The notes: generated by a model from the letters alone, not told the origin. Counted from the first letter of the stretch, positions 1 through 8,223 are shown. The stretch is DNA of 10,654 nt from Nitrospirota bacterium (GCA_015233485.1 JADFXO010000108.1:1-10654); one strand, 5' to 3'. Numbers and translations: made by a program.

Positions 1-132
1 AGCCTGTGCCCTGTCACGTTCTTCAAGAAGGCGCAATGCCTCGCACAAAACTTCGCTTGAAGAACCATAAAGCCCACTGGCTATTTTCGTTTTAACCAGC
101 TCTTCAAGGTGTGGCGTAAGTGTAATGTCCAT
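1..132 (-). CDS. parD: ParD-family ribbon-helix-helix antitoxin (partial, C-terminus outside window)
   Basis: The 44 visible codons read MDITLTPHLEELVKTKIASG, then LYGSSSEVLCEALRLLEERD and RAQA. This is the compact ribbon-helix-helix N-terminus of ParD/CopG-type antitoxins: a short beta strand (DITLTP) that would contact DNA, helix A (HLEELVKTKIASG), the turn with 'YGSSSEV', then helix B (LCEALRLLEERD). ParD proteins bind their own promoter as dimers and neutralise a ParE-type toxin (a gyrase poison in the classical cases) through the C-terminal tail, which lies beyond the left edge. The ATG at 130-132 is preceded by a strong Shine-Dalgarno (GAGGAGG, about 7 nt away on the minus strand). A parE-like toxin gene would be expected just beyond position 1 but cannot be seen. 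The family call rests on motif recognition. The alternative is another CopG-type antitoxin or regulator. Confidence 0.83.
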   Translation of the reverse strand, partial: MDITLTPHLEELVKTKIASGLYGSSSEVLCEALRLLEERDRAQA

Positions 133-151
133 GATTTTATCCTCCTCATCA

Positions 152-162
152 CCTTACTAAGG
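152..162. promoter_or_regulatory. Palindrome upstream of the parD-like gene, candidate operator
   Basis: CCTTACTAAGG is a perfect 11-bp palindrome around a central C. It lies 20 bp upstream of the parD start codon, just before the Shine-Dalgarno. AT-rich short direct repeats (ACATAAA twice) follow at 166-180. RHH antitoxins usually autoregulate by binding short palindromes or repeats in this position, so this is a plausible operator. No clear -35/-10 pair could be assigned. The rest of 133-225 holds nothing else I can support. Confidence 0.3.
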
Positions 163-225
163 ATAACATAAAACATAAAACTGACGCAGAAAAACCATCG
201 GCTGCCTTAAAATGAAAATGCCGGA

Positions 226-888
226 TTAGTCAAAATATATAAATTCATAATCTCCGGTATATCCGAATTCGTTATAAATCCAAACCCATTCCTGCGTCTT
301 ATAAAATGCCTCACAGGTGAGCGCCCAGCACTGAAGATTAAACAACTGCTGTTCGTTGGTATAACTCTCTACCGCGATGTATTTATTTCGGCCTACCCTT
401 TCAATCTCTCTCAACGCGCTTTTTAATTCGTAAACAGGCAGATTATGCAGCGTGGTTATGGAAATCACAAGGTCAAACACCTTATCGCCGTACGGGTATG
501 GCTCACTGGCATTGCCAACCCCAAGGCATGGTTTTATTTCCTCTTTCGCGTTTTCTACCGCGTAGGGCGATAGGTCAAAGCCAACGATAGTACAGTCTGG
601 CAGGAGCCTCTTAAACTCATACAGCAAAAAGCCTTTGCCGCAGCCGACGTCGAGAATTTTGGCGTTTTGGCCAAGATTATAGGTTTTAATCAGCTCTGCC
701 GCCGGTTGACTCCACCTGCCGTCATACCTGTAGCCGCCATAGCCGTACCTTCTATCGCCATCCCAAAAGTCCTTATCAAAGCGCCTCGCAACCTTCATAC
801 ACTCCACCTTACCATCGGCCATTCTCGCCAGATAGTCCCGCGTCGTCTGCTTGTGAAGCGGCGTTATTATGTTTAAGAGCCTGCCCAT
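226..888 (-). CDS. Class I SAM-dependent methyltransferase
   Basis: A 220-aa protein with a complete Rossmann-type SAM-binding fold. Motif I is LDVGCGKG at residues 79-86. The acidic end of strand 2 is in IVGFDLSP (D105), which would bind the ribose hydroxyls. A motif II-like stretch FDLVISITTLHNL lies at 138-150. The N-terminal block with DYLARM, ECMKVARRF and DGDRRYGYGGYRYDGRW (about 19-59) is a conserved signature of a small-molecule or sugar-type methyltransferase group often annotated only as 'class I SAM-dependent methyltransferase'. Such genes are common near surface polysaccharide clusters, but no such cluster is visible here, so the substrate is unknown. No strong Shine-Dalgarno precedes the ATG at 886-888; that start is kept because the conserved block begins soon after it. 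It is transcribed away from the cyclase operon and lies 93 bp upstream of parD on the same strand. Confidence 0.88.
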   Translation of the reverse strand: MGRLLNIITPLHKQTTRDYLARMADGKVECMKVARRFDKDFWDGDRRYGYGGYRYDGRWSQPAAELIKTYNLGQNAKILDVGCGKGFLLYEFKRLLPDCTIVGFDLSPYAVENAKEEIKPCLGVGNASEPYPYGDKVFDLVISITTLHNLPVYELKSALREIERVGRNKYIAVESYTNEQQLFNLQCWALTCEAFYKTQEWVWIYNEFGYTGDYEFIYFD

Positions 889-926
889 TTCAATTATTAT
901 AAGTTATTTATTTTAGGAATTGCTAC

Positions 927-959
927 TTTCAACGCAGCTATAAAACATTATGATATAAT
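927..959 (+). promoter_or_regulatory. Candidate promoter of the cyclase operon
   Basis: A perfect -10 hexamer TATAAT sits at 954-959, with a start expected near 966. This leaves only about 13 nt of leader before the ATG at 979. The -35 is poor: the best match, TTTCAA at 927-932, is 21 bp away, so an activator or a weak promoter is possible. The segment 889-978 also has to hold the promoter of the divergent methyltransferase. There the minus strand offers TTGAAA (927-932 region) with a TAAATA-like -10 about 16 bp on, which is weak. Confidence 0.42.
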
Positions 960-978
960 AGGGCCTGGATAATAAGCT

Positions 979-3900
979 ATGCTGGATATAATACAGAAAT
1001 ACGCGGGAAGAAAAAAACTTCCCAAACCTGTACAGGGGATTTTGATTGGCCTTTGTATGGGGATGTTAGCCCTGATTATGGGGACGTTTCAGTTCGCGGC
1101 CGACCTTGAGCTTTACACCGTCGATATGAGATACAAACATCGTCCGCAGATAAAAACCCTCCCAACGCTGGGTTATATAGATTTTGACGACTCATCGCTT
1201 CATCTGTTTGGACAGTGGCCGTGGCCGCGCCTAAGGCACACGGTACTTGTTAATACGCTTAAATTTTATAACGCCAGGGCGGCAGCCTTCGATGTCTTTT
1301 TTGTGGAAAGGGAAAACACGGTCTTCTATCCCTCTACCATGAAAAAATTCATGGCCGGTAGCAGTTACAAAAACAAAAACGAATTCCTCCGCCTCCTTGA
1401 CGATTCCTTCAGAACCTATGACGAGGAATTTGCCGAGGCCATGACTAACTTCGGGAATATCTATTTAAGCTATTACACTGTAAGGGCAAATGAAGGCACA
1501 GCCGGCAAAAACACCGGCTTGAAGCGGCCGAGCACACCGAATACCGGAGCAGACACCGCAATTAACCTGCTTGAGAAAACCTTTCTGCCCATACCCAAAA
1601 GCATTCGCGCGGGCACCCTATACTCAGACATACACATCAGCCCGCCGCTTGAGGAGTTCATCGCCGCGGCAAAGGGCACCGGCTATGCGGAGCCAGTCCT
1701 CGACAGCGACTCCATTGTGAGAAACTATACGATGCTGCGCCGCTATGATAACTATATGACCTACCCTGTCATATTAAAAATGCTCTCCCATATTATGGAT
1801 TTTAAACTCTCAGAGATGGTAATTGTCCCGGGGGAGCACCTAACAATAAAAAATGCCCTGCAATACGGCACCAACAATCGGCAGGACATTACAATCCCCA
1901 TAGATTCACGCTGCCAGATGCCCCTGAACTGGGCAGGCAAATTTCGTGAGTCCTACACACACATACCCTATGACATCGTGTCATACTTCTACGCCGTCAT
2001 CAGGGCAAAACAAATCGCCTCGAAATACGAGGGAAGCAGTTACGCTGAACTGCACGACGATATATACGCAGACTTAATGGAAGACACGCTCGTCACACAA
2101 GCCAATGGACGCGCCATTGCTGACGATATTACCGCCGCCCTTTTCGTCTCCAAATTGCTTGACAGAGGAATGACACAGGCGGAGATTTATCAGCAATTAA
2201 AACCGTATAACAAAGAGGATACCCTTGAGAGGGTCTATGCCGTGGTCACGGCCTCTATCCAGATTGAGAAAGGGCTGAAGGAAAATCGGGACGGCAGCGC
2301 CCTTGCCGCGAACAATTTGAGCAGCCCTTTTGCCCCACAGATTGCCGAGGCGGTGAAAAACATGAAGTGGTTTTACGCTAAGGGCCGGCTCAAAGAGGCC
2401 TACCCGTATTATTTCCCGGACGCACCGGAGCTGCTGCGACAGGGACAGCGCAGTGCCTTCTCCCCCGTAGACATGGAAGGCATGATATTTATGGCAGGCC
2501 TGACGGGGACAAACACCATAGACCTTGACCCTACCCCGTATGAAGCCTCCGCCCCTATGGTGTCTTTCCACCTGAATGCCATCAATTCCATACTCACGGG
2601 GCAGTTTCTGCACACTGTACATGGTGCAATCAACGGCGCCATTACCCTGGCCCTTGCCGTATTGGCCGCTGTAACGGGCGTTATGGCCGGCGTTATAATA
2701 ACATTTGCCGTAACGGCGGCGGCCGCGGCGGCTTACACGTTTCTTACGTACAAGCTATGGATTATGAAAGGATACCGGATAGATTTAGTCATTCCACTTA
2801 TGGGCATGGCCCTTGCGTATATCACCATCCTTGTTACTCAATTTGTGAGGATGTTTCTGGAGAGGAAAAAGGTCAGGTCAATATTTGCTAAAATGGTATC
2901 AAACGCGGTACTAAAGACAATGGAGGAAAACCCGGACAGTTTCTCTCTGACCGGACAGCGCAAGGCCGCCGCGGTATTCTTCTCTGCCCTAAACGGCATG
3001 AACGAGGCCATCAGGAAGGTATCGCCGGATCAACTGCCCGGCCTACTAAGTATTTATCTCTCACCCAACAGCGAAATAATCATGAACTATGGCGGATATA
3101 TAGATAAATATGAAGGGCATGTCATCATGGCAGATTTCGGAGTCCCGGTTGACGACGAATTATGCGCGGTTAAATGTGCCTTCAGCGCGATTGAGCAAAG
3201 ACTTGACTTGGAGGCTTTTAAGTTTTACGCAGAGGCCACATACGGACTTTCGGTAAGCGTGGCCATGGGCTTTAACTATGGTTATGTCTCAGCCGGTAAC
3301 ATGGGTTCTGAGGAGAAATTTCAATACACCGTCATGGGCGACCCCGTAAATGTGGCCGCCCGATTTATGGCCGCAAATTTTATCTATAACTCTAAGTATG
3401 CCATCACAGGAGAGGACGCCGCGCCAGTTATATCGGATTTCGTCCACCTTCGCATGCTTGATAAACTCCTGCTGAAGGGAAAGACCAAACCACTGGCAAT
3501 TTACGAGTGCATCGGGTGGAGGCCGGAGGCATACTTAAAACTCCACTTCGGCAAACCCGTCCCGGCGCACATAAAAGACCTCTGGTTGAAATGCCCCACC
3601 GGCAAAATATTCGGCTATCTCCATCTGTGGGAAAAGCTATACAAAAAGACCTCCCACCCACTGGCAGAGACTATTTGGAAATTTCTTACCGCATGCCTGC
3701 CAATTATAGAACCGCTCCTTGTTAGCAAATTGAAAGGTGAGGTCACTATAATGCACACATCTATAATCGCGTTTAAACACAAATTAAATGAAACGCTGGG
3801 ACACGATTTCTCTGGCCCTGACTTTGCCGATAAAGAAGTGACAGACGGCCTCCAAGGTTATTTAAGCGTAAGACAAGATGAGTTAATCAAAATCGTGGGA

Positions 3901-4440
3901 ATGCTTGAAGACCCCGCGGGAATAAAGTATCCTGACGGGGATATCGCAGAGGAGCTTGCCAGAGCGGCCAGGGCACTCTCATATAAGTGTGAAATGCTCC
4001 TGTCACGCTTTCAGAATGAACATATTGAGGACGAACACATTCGCAGGTGTACCGATGAGTTAATAGATTTCATACCCAGTAAGGAGGCCGCGGTCAACCA
4101 CCGTCTCAATGCCATTATCGACGATGGGCAAAGCCGCTATCAGGCAATGGCAGGGGATTTCTGTAAAAAATTATCGGGCAAAAGCGAAGCGTGGCATGAG
4201 ATGATGTCCCTGGCAGGCGCCCCCACGGAACATGACCTGACCGCCGGCAGATATTTTGAGGAGGCGCTTAAACTCTACTGGGAACGCCGCTGGGATGAGG
4301 CAGTCGCGATATTTCAAAAGGTGCTCCAATATGTACCGGACGACGCCCCCGCGCGGTCTTTTATCAGCCGGATAGACTCTTATAAGGAAAACCCGCCCTC
4401 AGAGCTATGGCAGGGGGAATTTGTCCAGACAAAGAAATGA
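979..4440 (+). CDS. CHASE2-domain class III cyclase, metal-binding aspartates lost (pseudo-catalytic subunit)
   Basis: A 1153-aa inner-membrane protein. TM1 is at about 19-40. A CHASE2 extracytoplasmic sensor spans about 43-547, with conserved YIDFDDSS and GQWPWPRLRH near 65-87 and an insertion at roughly 335-500. Three TMs follow (about 553-625), then a juxtamembrane cyclase-transducing stretch (RKKVRSIFAKMVS) and a class III cyclase domain (about 660-840). A long, mostly helical region runs from about 850 to 1090, and a TPR-like tail (about 1093-1145) ends in the typical PPSELW. The adenine and transition-state residues are present: K710 in DKYEG, then D788, N791 and R795 in MGDPVNVAARF. 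Both metal aspartates are gone: the FSD position is FSA (A670) and the EGD position is EGH (H714). Alone it should be inactive; with the next gene it could complete one active site. The start follows a weak ribosome site (CCTGGATAATAAGCT), and TM1 supports it. Confidence 0.9.
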   Translation: MLDIIQKYAGRKKLPKPVQGILIGLCMGMLALIMGTFQFAADLELYTVDMRYKHRPQIKTLPTLGYIDFDDSSLHLFGQWPWPRLRHTVLVNTLKFYNARAAAFDVFFVERENTVFYPSTMKKFMAGSSYKNKNEFLRLLDDSFRTYDEEFAEAMTNFGNIYLSYYTVRANEGTAGKNTGLKRPSTPNTGADTAINLLEKTFLPIPKSIRAGTLYSDIHISPPLEEFIAAAKGTGYAEPVLDSDSIVRNYTMLRRYDNYMTYPVILKMLSHIMDFKLSEMVIVPGEHLTIKNALQYGTNNRQDITIPIDSRCQMPLNWAGKFRESYTHIPYDIVSYFYAVIRAKQIASKYEGSSYAELHDDIYADLMEDTLVTQANGRAIADDITAALFVSKLLDRGMTQAEIYQQLKPYNKEDTLERVYAVVTASIQIEKGLKENRDGSALAANNLSSPFAPQIAEAVKNMKWFYAKGRLKEAYPYYFPDAPELLRQGQRSAFSPVDMEGMIFMAGLTGTNTIDLDPTPYEASAPMVSFHLNAINSILTGQFLHTVHGAINGAITLALAVLAAVTGVMAGVIITFAVTAAAAAAYTFLTYKLWIMKGYRIDLVIPLMGMALAYITILVTQFVRMFLERKKVRSIFAKMVSNAVLKTMEENPDSFSLTGQRKAAAVFFSALNGMNEAIRKVSPDQLPGLLSIYLSPNSEIIMNYGGYIDKYEGHVIMADFGVPVDDELCAVKCAFSAIEQRLDLEAFKFYAEATYGLSVSVAMGFNYGYVSAGNMGSEEKFQYTVMGDPVNVAARFMAANFIYNSKYAITGEDAAPVISDFVHLRMLDKLLLKGKTKPLAIYECIGWRPEAYLKLHFGKPVPAHIKDLWLKCPTGKIFGYLHLWEKLYKKTSHPLAETIWKFLTACLPIIEPLLVSKLKGEVTIMHTSIIAFKHKLNETLGHDFSGPDFADKEVTDGLQGYLSVRQDELIKIVGMLEDPAGIKYPDGDIAEELARAARALSYKCEMLLSRFQNEHIEDEHIRRCTDELIDFIPSKEAAVNHRLNAIIDDGQSRYQAMAGDFCKKLSGKSEAWHEMMSLAGAPTEHDLTAGRYFEEALKLYWERRWDEAVAIFQKVLQYVPDDAPARSFISRIDSYKENPPSELWQGEFVQTKK

Positions 4441-7400
4441 AAGATAATTTTCGAAAAAAATATGCCGGAAAGATCTCTTTAATACTCTTTAGCGTCATTG
4501 CCATTGGGACTGTAGTATCGCTTATGGCAACACTGCTTGGCGTAATAGGAGCGTTTGACAGGCTTGAGGACACCGCCCTTGAGGCCGCATTTCTAAAAAG
4601 GCCGCCACTCATAACTGACCCCGCCGTTATGAGCATCGACATAGACGACCAGGCCATTGAGACGCTGGGACGCTGGCCCTGGCCGCTTTACAGGCATAAG
4701 TCGCTTGTGGACTTATTAAAACTCTACAAAAGCCGCGCGATAATATTCACGGATATAGACATATCAAAGGCCGCCCACAATGCGATGGAAGAGAGTGCCG
4801 CGGGGCTGCTGAAAGACATGATTAAAAACGCTTACGAAAGCGGCAACGCAGCTTCAACCATGTCATATATAGACAGCGGCAACAGCGACGACGGTTTTTT
4901 TCGCTCGCTGAAAGACTACGGACAGGTCTTTTACACTGTAAAGTCCACACAGACGGGGCAGATATCCCCCTCTCTTACAGCCGACCCACGCCTCAGGCTT
5001 TTGAATAATAAGATAGCCATCCCGGGCCCGTCGCATGGAGCGCCCCAGACTGGCGAACTCTCTCTCCCTTCCGAAAGTATTGTCGGGACTATCCGGGGCG
5101 GCGGCTTTAACTCTATCGTTATGGATAAAGAGGGCATTGTGTTCAGATACCCGATGATTACAAGCTTCAACGATACACTTTATCCTTCGCTACCGCTGGG
5201 TGCGGCGATAAAACTGATGAACGCGGACAATGTTACGGTTACACAGGGCAAGTCCATTAAGCTCGAATTCGCAAAAGCTGGCAGCGCAACAATACCCATC
5301 GACAAGGAAGGACAGGTGTTGGTAAACTGGGCAGGCAGGTACAAAGATACGTTTCAGCGTGTTCCATTTGGTATTGCCGCGTCTTTTATCGTCTTTCAGG
5401 AGGCCAAAAATGCGCTTAGGAAATATGACTTAAAAACGATGCCAGACCCCCGCTCCGCCCTCGACCAACTTATGAAAGAGCTGCAAAAACACCATTACGC
5501 CGCCAAAGACCAAAGCGATGATATCGCCAATATGGTGTATATTGCCACACTGATAGAGAATCGCCTAAACTCCACCGGCTCTACCGTCAAAGACGCCTTA
5601 AACTCTCTTGAACTTGAGCCAACGGGAAAACTTATGGAGATTGGCAATCAAATCAAATTTAACAACTACCTGCTTCAAAAATATGACGAGACCGAAAAAC
5701 TGCCCGTCTATGAAGAGGCCGTAAAGGAGCTTGCTTATACGCCGAAAGAGGCCGAAGAGGCAGCGCTCAAAGACGCCTATGATTTGATAAAGTTCCACCT
5801 CGAAAACGAAACTATACCATTGGTAAGGCCACTCTATTTCGACAAATCAGAGACAGATGTTAATGGCAAAGTTCGCGGCATAACCCCGCTGATATTAAAA
5901 GATAAGATAATATTTTACGGACTTACGGCAACCGGCCTGACCTCACAAAATCCAACCCCGTTTATGGAGCGCCACCCGATGCTTGACCTGCCCATAAACG
6001 TGCTGAACTCCATACTGACAGGGAAATTCCTCCACGAGCCGCCCACTCTGCTGATTTATGCGATAACGTACGCGCTGGCTTATTTTATCGTTGTGTTCGT
6101 AGTCCTGATGGCCCCTGTAAGGAGCGGCGTGATAACCGTTTTTTCGGCGGGCGCATATTTAACGCTTTCGTGGTATTTGTTTACGTCGCGGGGTATTATA
6201 ATGCCCGTTTCGCAGCCGCTTTTTGCCATATTCAGCGCGTATTTAGGCGGCGTCATTTACAGGTATTTTAAAGAGCGCAATGAACGCAAAAAGGTCAGGC
6301 AGATGTTTTCCACGATGGTATCGCCGGAGATATTAAAAATCATCGAAAAAACCCCCGGCAAGCTGAACCTTGGCGGTGAACTAAAGCGTGCGACGATGTT
6401 CTCATCAGATGTCTCCGGATTTACGACCATCTCGGAAGGCGTTACATCGAGGGAGCTGGCAGATATACTAAACATCTATCTCACTCCGATGAGCAACATT
6501 ATAATGTGCTATGACGGCTATGTCGATAAGTACGAGGGAGACGCGATAAAGGCAGACTTCGGCGTGCCGCTAAGTGACGCAGGGCATGCGTGGAAGGCCT
6601 GCTGGTCAGCGCTCTATCAACAAGAGGAACTGCTCGCCGTGCAGCGCATGATACTCCTTCAGTATGGCGTAAGGATAACCGCCCGAATGGGGGTAAACAC
6701 GGGAACGGTTTTGGCAGGCAACATGGGTTCAGAGGGGCACATCCAGTACACGGCCATGGGCCCGGCCGCCACAGTTGCCGAAGAGCTTGAACCGGCCAAC
6801 AAAATCTTCGACACATGGATTATGATTGGGCACGATACCTACGAAGACGCCAAAGACTATGTAGCCGCAAGACACCTTGGTGAAATTAAAACCCATCACG
6901 GCACTGACGCCGTATATGAACTGGCGGGATGGACAAAAGAAAAGTTTCTCTCCTACTGGCAACAGAGGCCCATCCCTGAGCTTGTGATAAAATCGTTTAA
7001 GAAGCTGAGGCCTGAGAAGATCCTTGGCTATAACTATTACTTTACAAATAAGGCACTGCCCGAACTGCCCATACTGACAGAGATTCGACAAATGTTTTCT
7101 GAACTGGCGGAGCTTTCTGTCCAGTATATGCAGATAAAAGACATAATCCACATCATCAACATTGAAGACAGCATCCACGAACTACAAAGGAAATTGAGGT
7201 CTCATGTGGCAATATATGAACAGGAAGAGATGCCTATGAAGATTCGTAACGAGATAACAAAACTGCACGGCGCGCTGGAAGATGAGTCCACACCGTACGA
7301 GGCAGTGCTCCTAAGTTGGAAGATAACGCTGAAACATCAGATGGCACATATCATAGCGCTCACCGGCAAGATAGGCAAGGCAGAGACCGAGACATTCGTT

Positions 7401-7877
7401 GACATGGCGGATAAGCTTGAAAAAGGCATTGAGAGTATAAACAAGAGGATAAACTGTGCCGGCGACGAGACATCCTCGTCACTTTCGGACAACCTGAAAG
7501 ACCTGTTATTAATAGAAGACATGGGAAGTTCGATGATTGTGGATAAACTCACATATCAATGTATGTCAATTGAGAAGGTAATAAGCGTGAGGTTAAACAA
7601 GTTCGCAGACGGCCTCAGGGGCAACCCGCAGCAATACCACGAGTTAATCGCAGGGATGTGCACGGTGGATGAGGAAAGGCTAAAAATGTTCAGGCAATTT
7701 GAGGATGGCCTGAGTTTATACAAACAACGCCGCTGGGACGCTGCGCTGGAGGCCTTCAAACAATGTCTCAACAGCGCACCCGGCGACGGGCCAAGCAAAA
7801 AATACATAGAAGAGATTGAACGTCTTAAAACAACCCCGCCGCCCGAAGACTGGACAGGCGCGTGGGAGACGGGGTAA
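4437..7877 (+). CDS. CHASE2-domain class III adenylate cyclase, metal aspartates kept but transition-state residues lost
   Basis: A 1146-aa paralogue of the previous protein with the same layout: TM1 about 13-38, CHASE2 about 40-520 (GRWPWPLYRH kept) with a large helical insertion, three TMs (about 538-608), cyclase domain (about 645-830), a long helical linker, and a TPR-like tail ending in PPPEDW. Both metal aspartates are intact: D658 in FSSDVSGFTT and D702 in YEGDAIKADFG. Adenine-selecting K698 is also present. The second half of the site is destroyed: the usual MGD-x-x-N-x-x-x-R reads MGPAATVAEE, so D becomes P776, N becomes T779 and R becomes E783. This is the mirror image of the upstream protein. 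The chosen ATG overlaps the upstream stop as ATGA, implying coupled translation. An in-frame ATG at 4407 would add 10 polar residues but has a poor ribosome site. Residue numbers use the 4437 start. Confidence 0.9.
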   Translation: MKDNFRKKYAGKISLILFSVIAIGTVVSLMATLLGVIGAFDRLEDTALEAAFLKRPPLITDPAVMSIDIDDQAIETLGRWPWPLYRHKSLVDLLKLYKSRAIIFTDIDISKAAHNAMEESAAGLLKDMIKNAYESGNAASTMSYIDSGNSDDGFFRSLKDYGQVFYTVKSTQTGQISPSLTADPRLRLLNNKIAIPGPSHGAPQTGELSLPSESIVGTIRGGGFNSIVMDKEGIVFRYPMITSFNDTLYPSLPLGAAIKLMNADNVTVTQGKSIKLEFAKAGSATIPIDKEGQVLVNWAGRYKDTFQRVPFGIAASFIVFQEAKNALRKYDLKTMPDPRSALDQLMKELQKHHYAAKDQSDDIANMVYIATLIENRLNSTGSTVKDALNSLELEPTGKLMEIGNQIKFNNYLLQKYDETEKLPVYEEAVKELAYTPKEAEEAALKDAYDLIKFHLENETIPLVRPLYFDKSETDVNGKVRGITPLILKDKIIFYGLTATGLTSQNPTPFMERHPMLDLPINVLNSILTGKFLHEPPTLLIYAITYALAYFIVVFVVLMAPVRSGVITVFSAGAYLTLSWYLFTSRGIIMPVSQPLFAIFSAYLGGVIYRYFKERNERKKVRQMFSTMVSPEILKIIEKTPGKLNLGGELKRATMFSSDVSGFTTISEGVTSRELADILNIYLTPMSNIIMCYDGYVDKYEGDAIKADFGVPLSDAGHAWKACWSALYQQEELLAVQRMILLQYGVRITARMGVNTGTVLAGNMGSEGHIQYTAMGPAATVAEELEPANKIFDTWIMIGHDTYEDAKDYVAARHLGEIKTHHGTDAVYELAGWTKEKFLSYWQQRPIPELVIKSFKKLRPEKILGYNYYFTNKALPELPILTEIRQMFSELAELSVQYMQIKDIIHIINIEDSIHELQRKLRSHVAIYEQEEMPMKIRNEITKLHGALEDESTPYEAVLLSWKITLKHQMAHIIALTGKIGKAETETFVDMADKLEKGIESINKRINCAGDETSSSLSDNLKDLLLIEDMGSSMIVDKLTYQCMSIEKVISVRLNKFADGLRGNPQQYHELIAGMCTVDEERLKMFRQFEDGLSLYKQRRWDAALEAFKQCLNSAPGDGPSKKYIEEIERLKTTPPPEDWTGAWETG
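7600..7863 (+). repeat. Direct repeat, copy A (3' end of the second cyclase gene)
   Basis: This 264-bp stretch encodes the helical end and TPR-like tail of the second cyclase. It recurs at 10269-10532 in the same orientation, with about 18 mismatches by eye and no gaps (about 93% identity). The two copies bracket the toxin-like module. Confidence 0.92.
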
Positions 7878-7907
7878 TGTAGTGCAGTTACCCTGTTGGG
7901 AAAGAGG

Positions 7908-7926
7908 AGTGCGGGGCAACCGCACT
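7908..7926 (+). other. Perfect 7-bp hairpin just after the cyclase operon
   Basis: AGTGCGG, loop GGCAA, CCGCACT. It lies 31 bp past the stop codon of the second cyclase. It lacks a T-run, so it is not a classical terminator. It could protect the mRNA 3' end. It also separates an AAAGAGGAG stretch (7901-7909) from an ATG at 7927. Confidence 0.5.
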
Positions 7927-8042
7927 ATGATAAACAGAATGTTACAAATGGTAGCCCTGAAAGATGTTTTGTTCCATATTTTATTGTTAAATATTATTAC
8001 ATTTTAATATCAATAACTTACTGCCTCAGACATCACTTTAAG

Positions 8043-8085
8043 CGCTACAATAATGTTGTGCTGATACAATTTTGTAGCGTTTTTT
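8043..8085 (+). terminator. Rho-independent terminator of the cyclase operon
   Basis: CGCTACAA (8043-8050) pairs perfectly with TTGTAGCG (8072-8079), followed at once by six T (8080-8085). The 21-nt loop can form a small inner helix (TTGT with ACAA). It lies 166 bp past the last cyclase stop and before the toxin-like gene, so it probably separates the two transcription units. Confidence 0.75.
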
Positions 8086-8165
8086 ACTAAAACCCGCCAT
8101 ACAAGAAATCCATGCGAATAGAAAACCGGCGTATTTACTGGCTTTAGAGTGCATTCATGCGAATT

Positions 8166-8192
8166 TTGAACATATTATATAGGGCGTAAAAT
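8166..8192 (+). promoter_or_regulatory. Weak candidate promoter of the toxin-like gene
   Basis: TTGAAC (8166-8171) and TAAAAT (8187-8192) are separated by 15 bp, which is shorter than ideal. An overlapping TATTAT at 8173-8178 is an alternative -10. The position between the terminator and the ribosome site (AGGAG at 8211-8215) fits. Confidence 0.3.
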
Positions 8193-8223
8193 TAATCAAA
8201 GCAAATCAAGAGGAGAATGAGCG

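Larger units (their letters stand above)
7878..8223. other. 346-bp intergenic region between the cyclase operon and the toxin-like gene
   Basis: No convincing protein gene is present. The region holds a perfect hairpin at 7908-7926, a possible 26-codon hydrophobic ORF at 7927-8007, a rho-independent terminator at 8043-8085, and a short direct repeat CATGCGAAT at 8111-8119 and 8156-8164 (copies 45 bp apart, the second inside ATTC-ATGC-GAAT). A candidate promoter and a ribosome site for the next gene lie at the right end. The AT-rich stretch 7960-8030 shows nothing else. I looked for known riboswitch cores and found none. Confidence 0.6.

Noticed and set aside
189..225. Possible terminator after the methyltransferase (minus strand CGGC...GCCG then TTTTT)
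   Set aside because: The stem is only 4 bp with a long loop, too weak to call.
2197..2642. Minus-strand open frames opposite the first cyclase
   Set aside because: They lie wholly inside a well-supported cyclase gene, lack ribosome sites and show no domain pattern.
4407..4436. Upstream ATG at 4407 as start of the second cyclase
   Set aside because: It adds 10 polar residues, has no good ribosome site, and overlaps the first gene by 34 nt. The ATGA overlap at 4437 is the commoner arrangement. It remains possible.
6499..7178. Minus-strand open frames of 105 and 149 aa opposite the second cyclase
   Set aside because: Shadow frames of a conserved coding region with biased composition (Cys, Pro, Arg and Leu rich) and no recognisable motif.
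7878..7960. Riboswitch (for example a c-di-GMP type) after the cyclase operon
   Set aside because: Only one simple hairpin is present; conserved core sequences are absent and no gene follows at a suitable distance.
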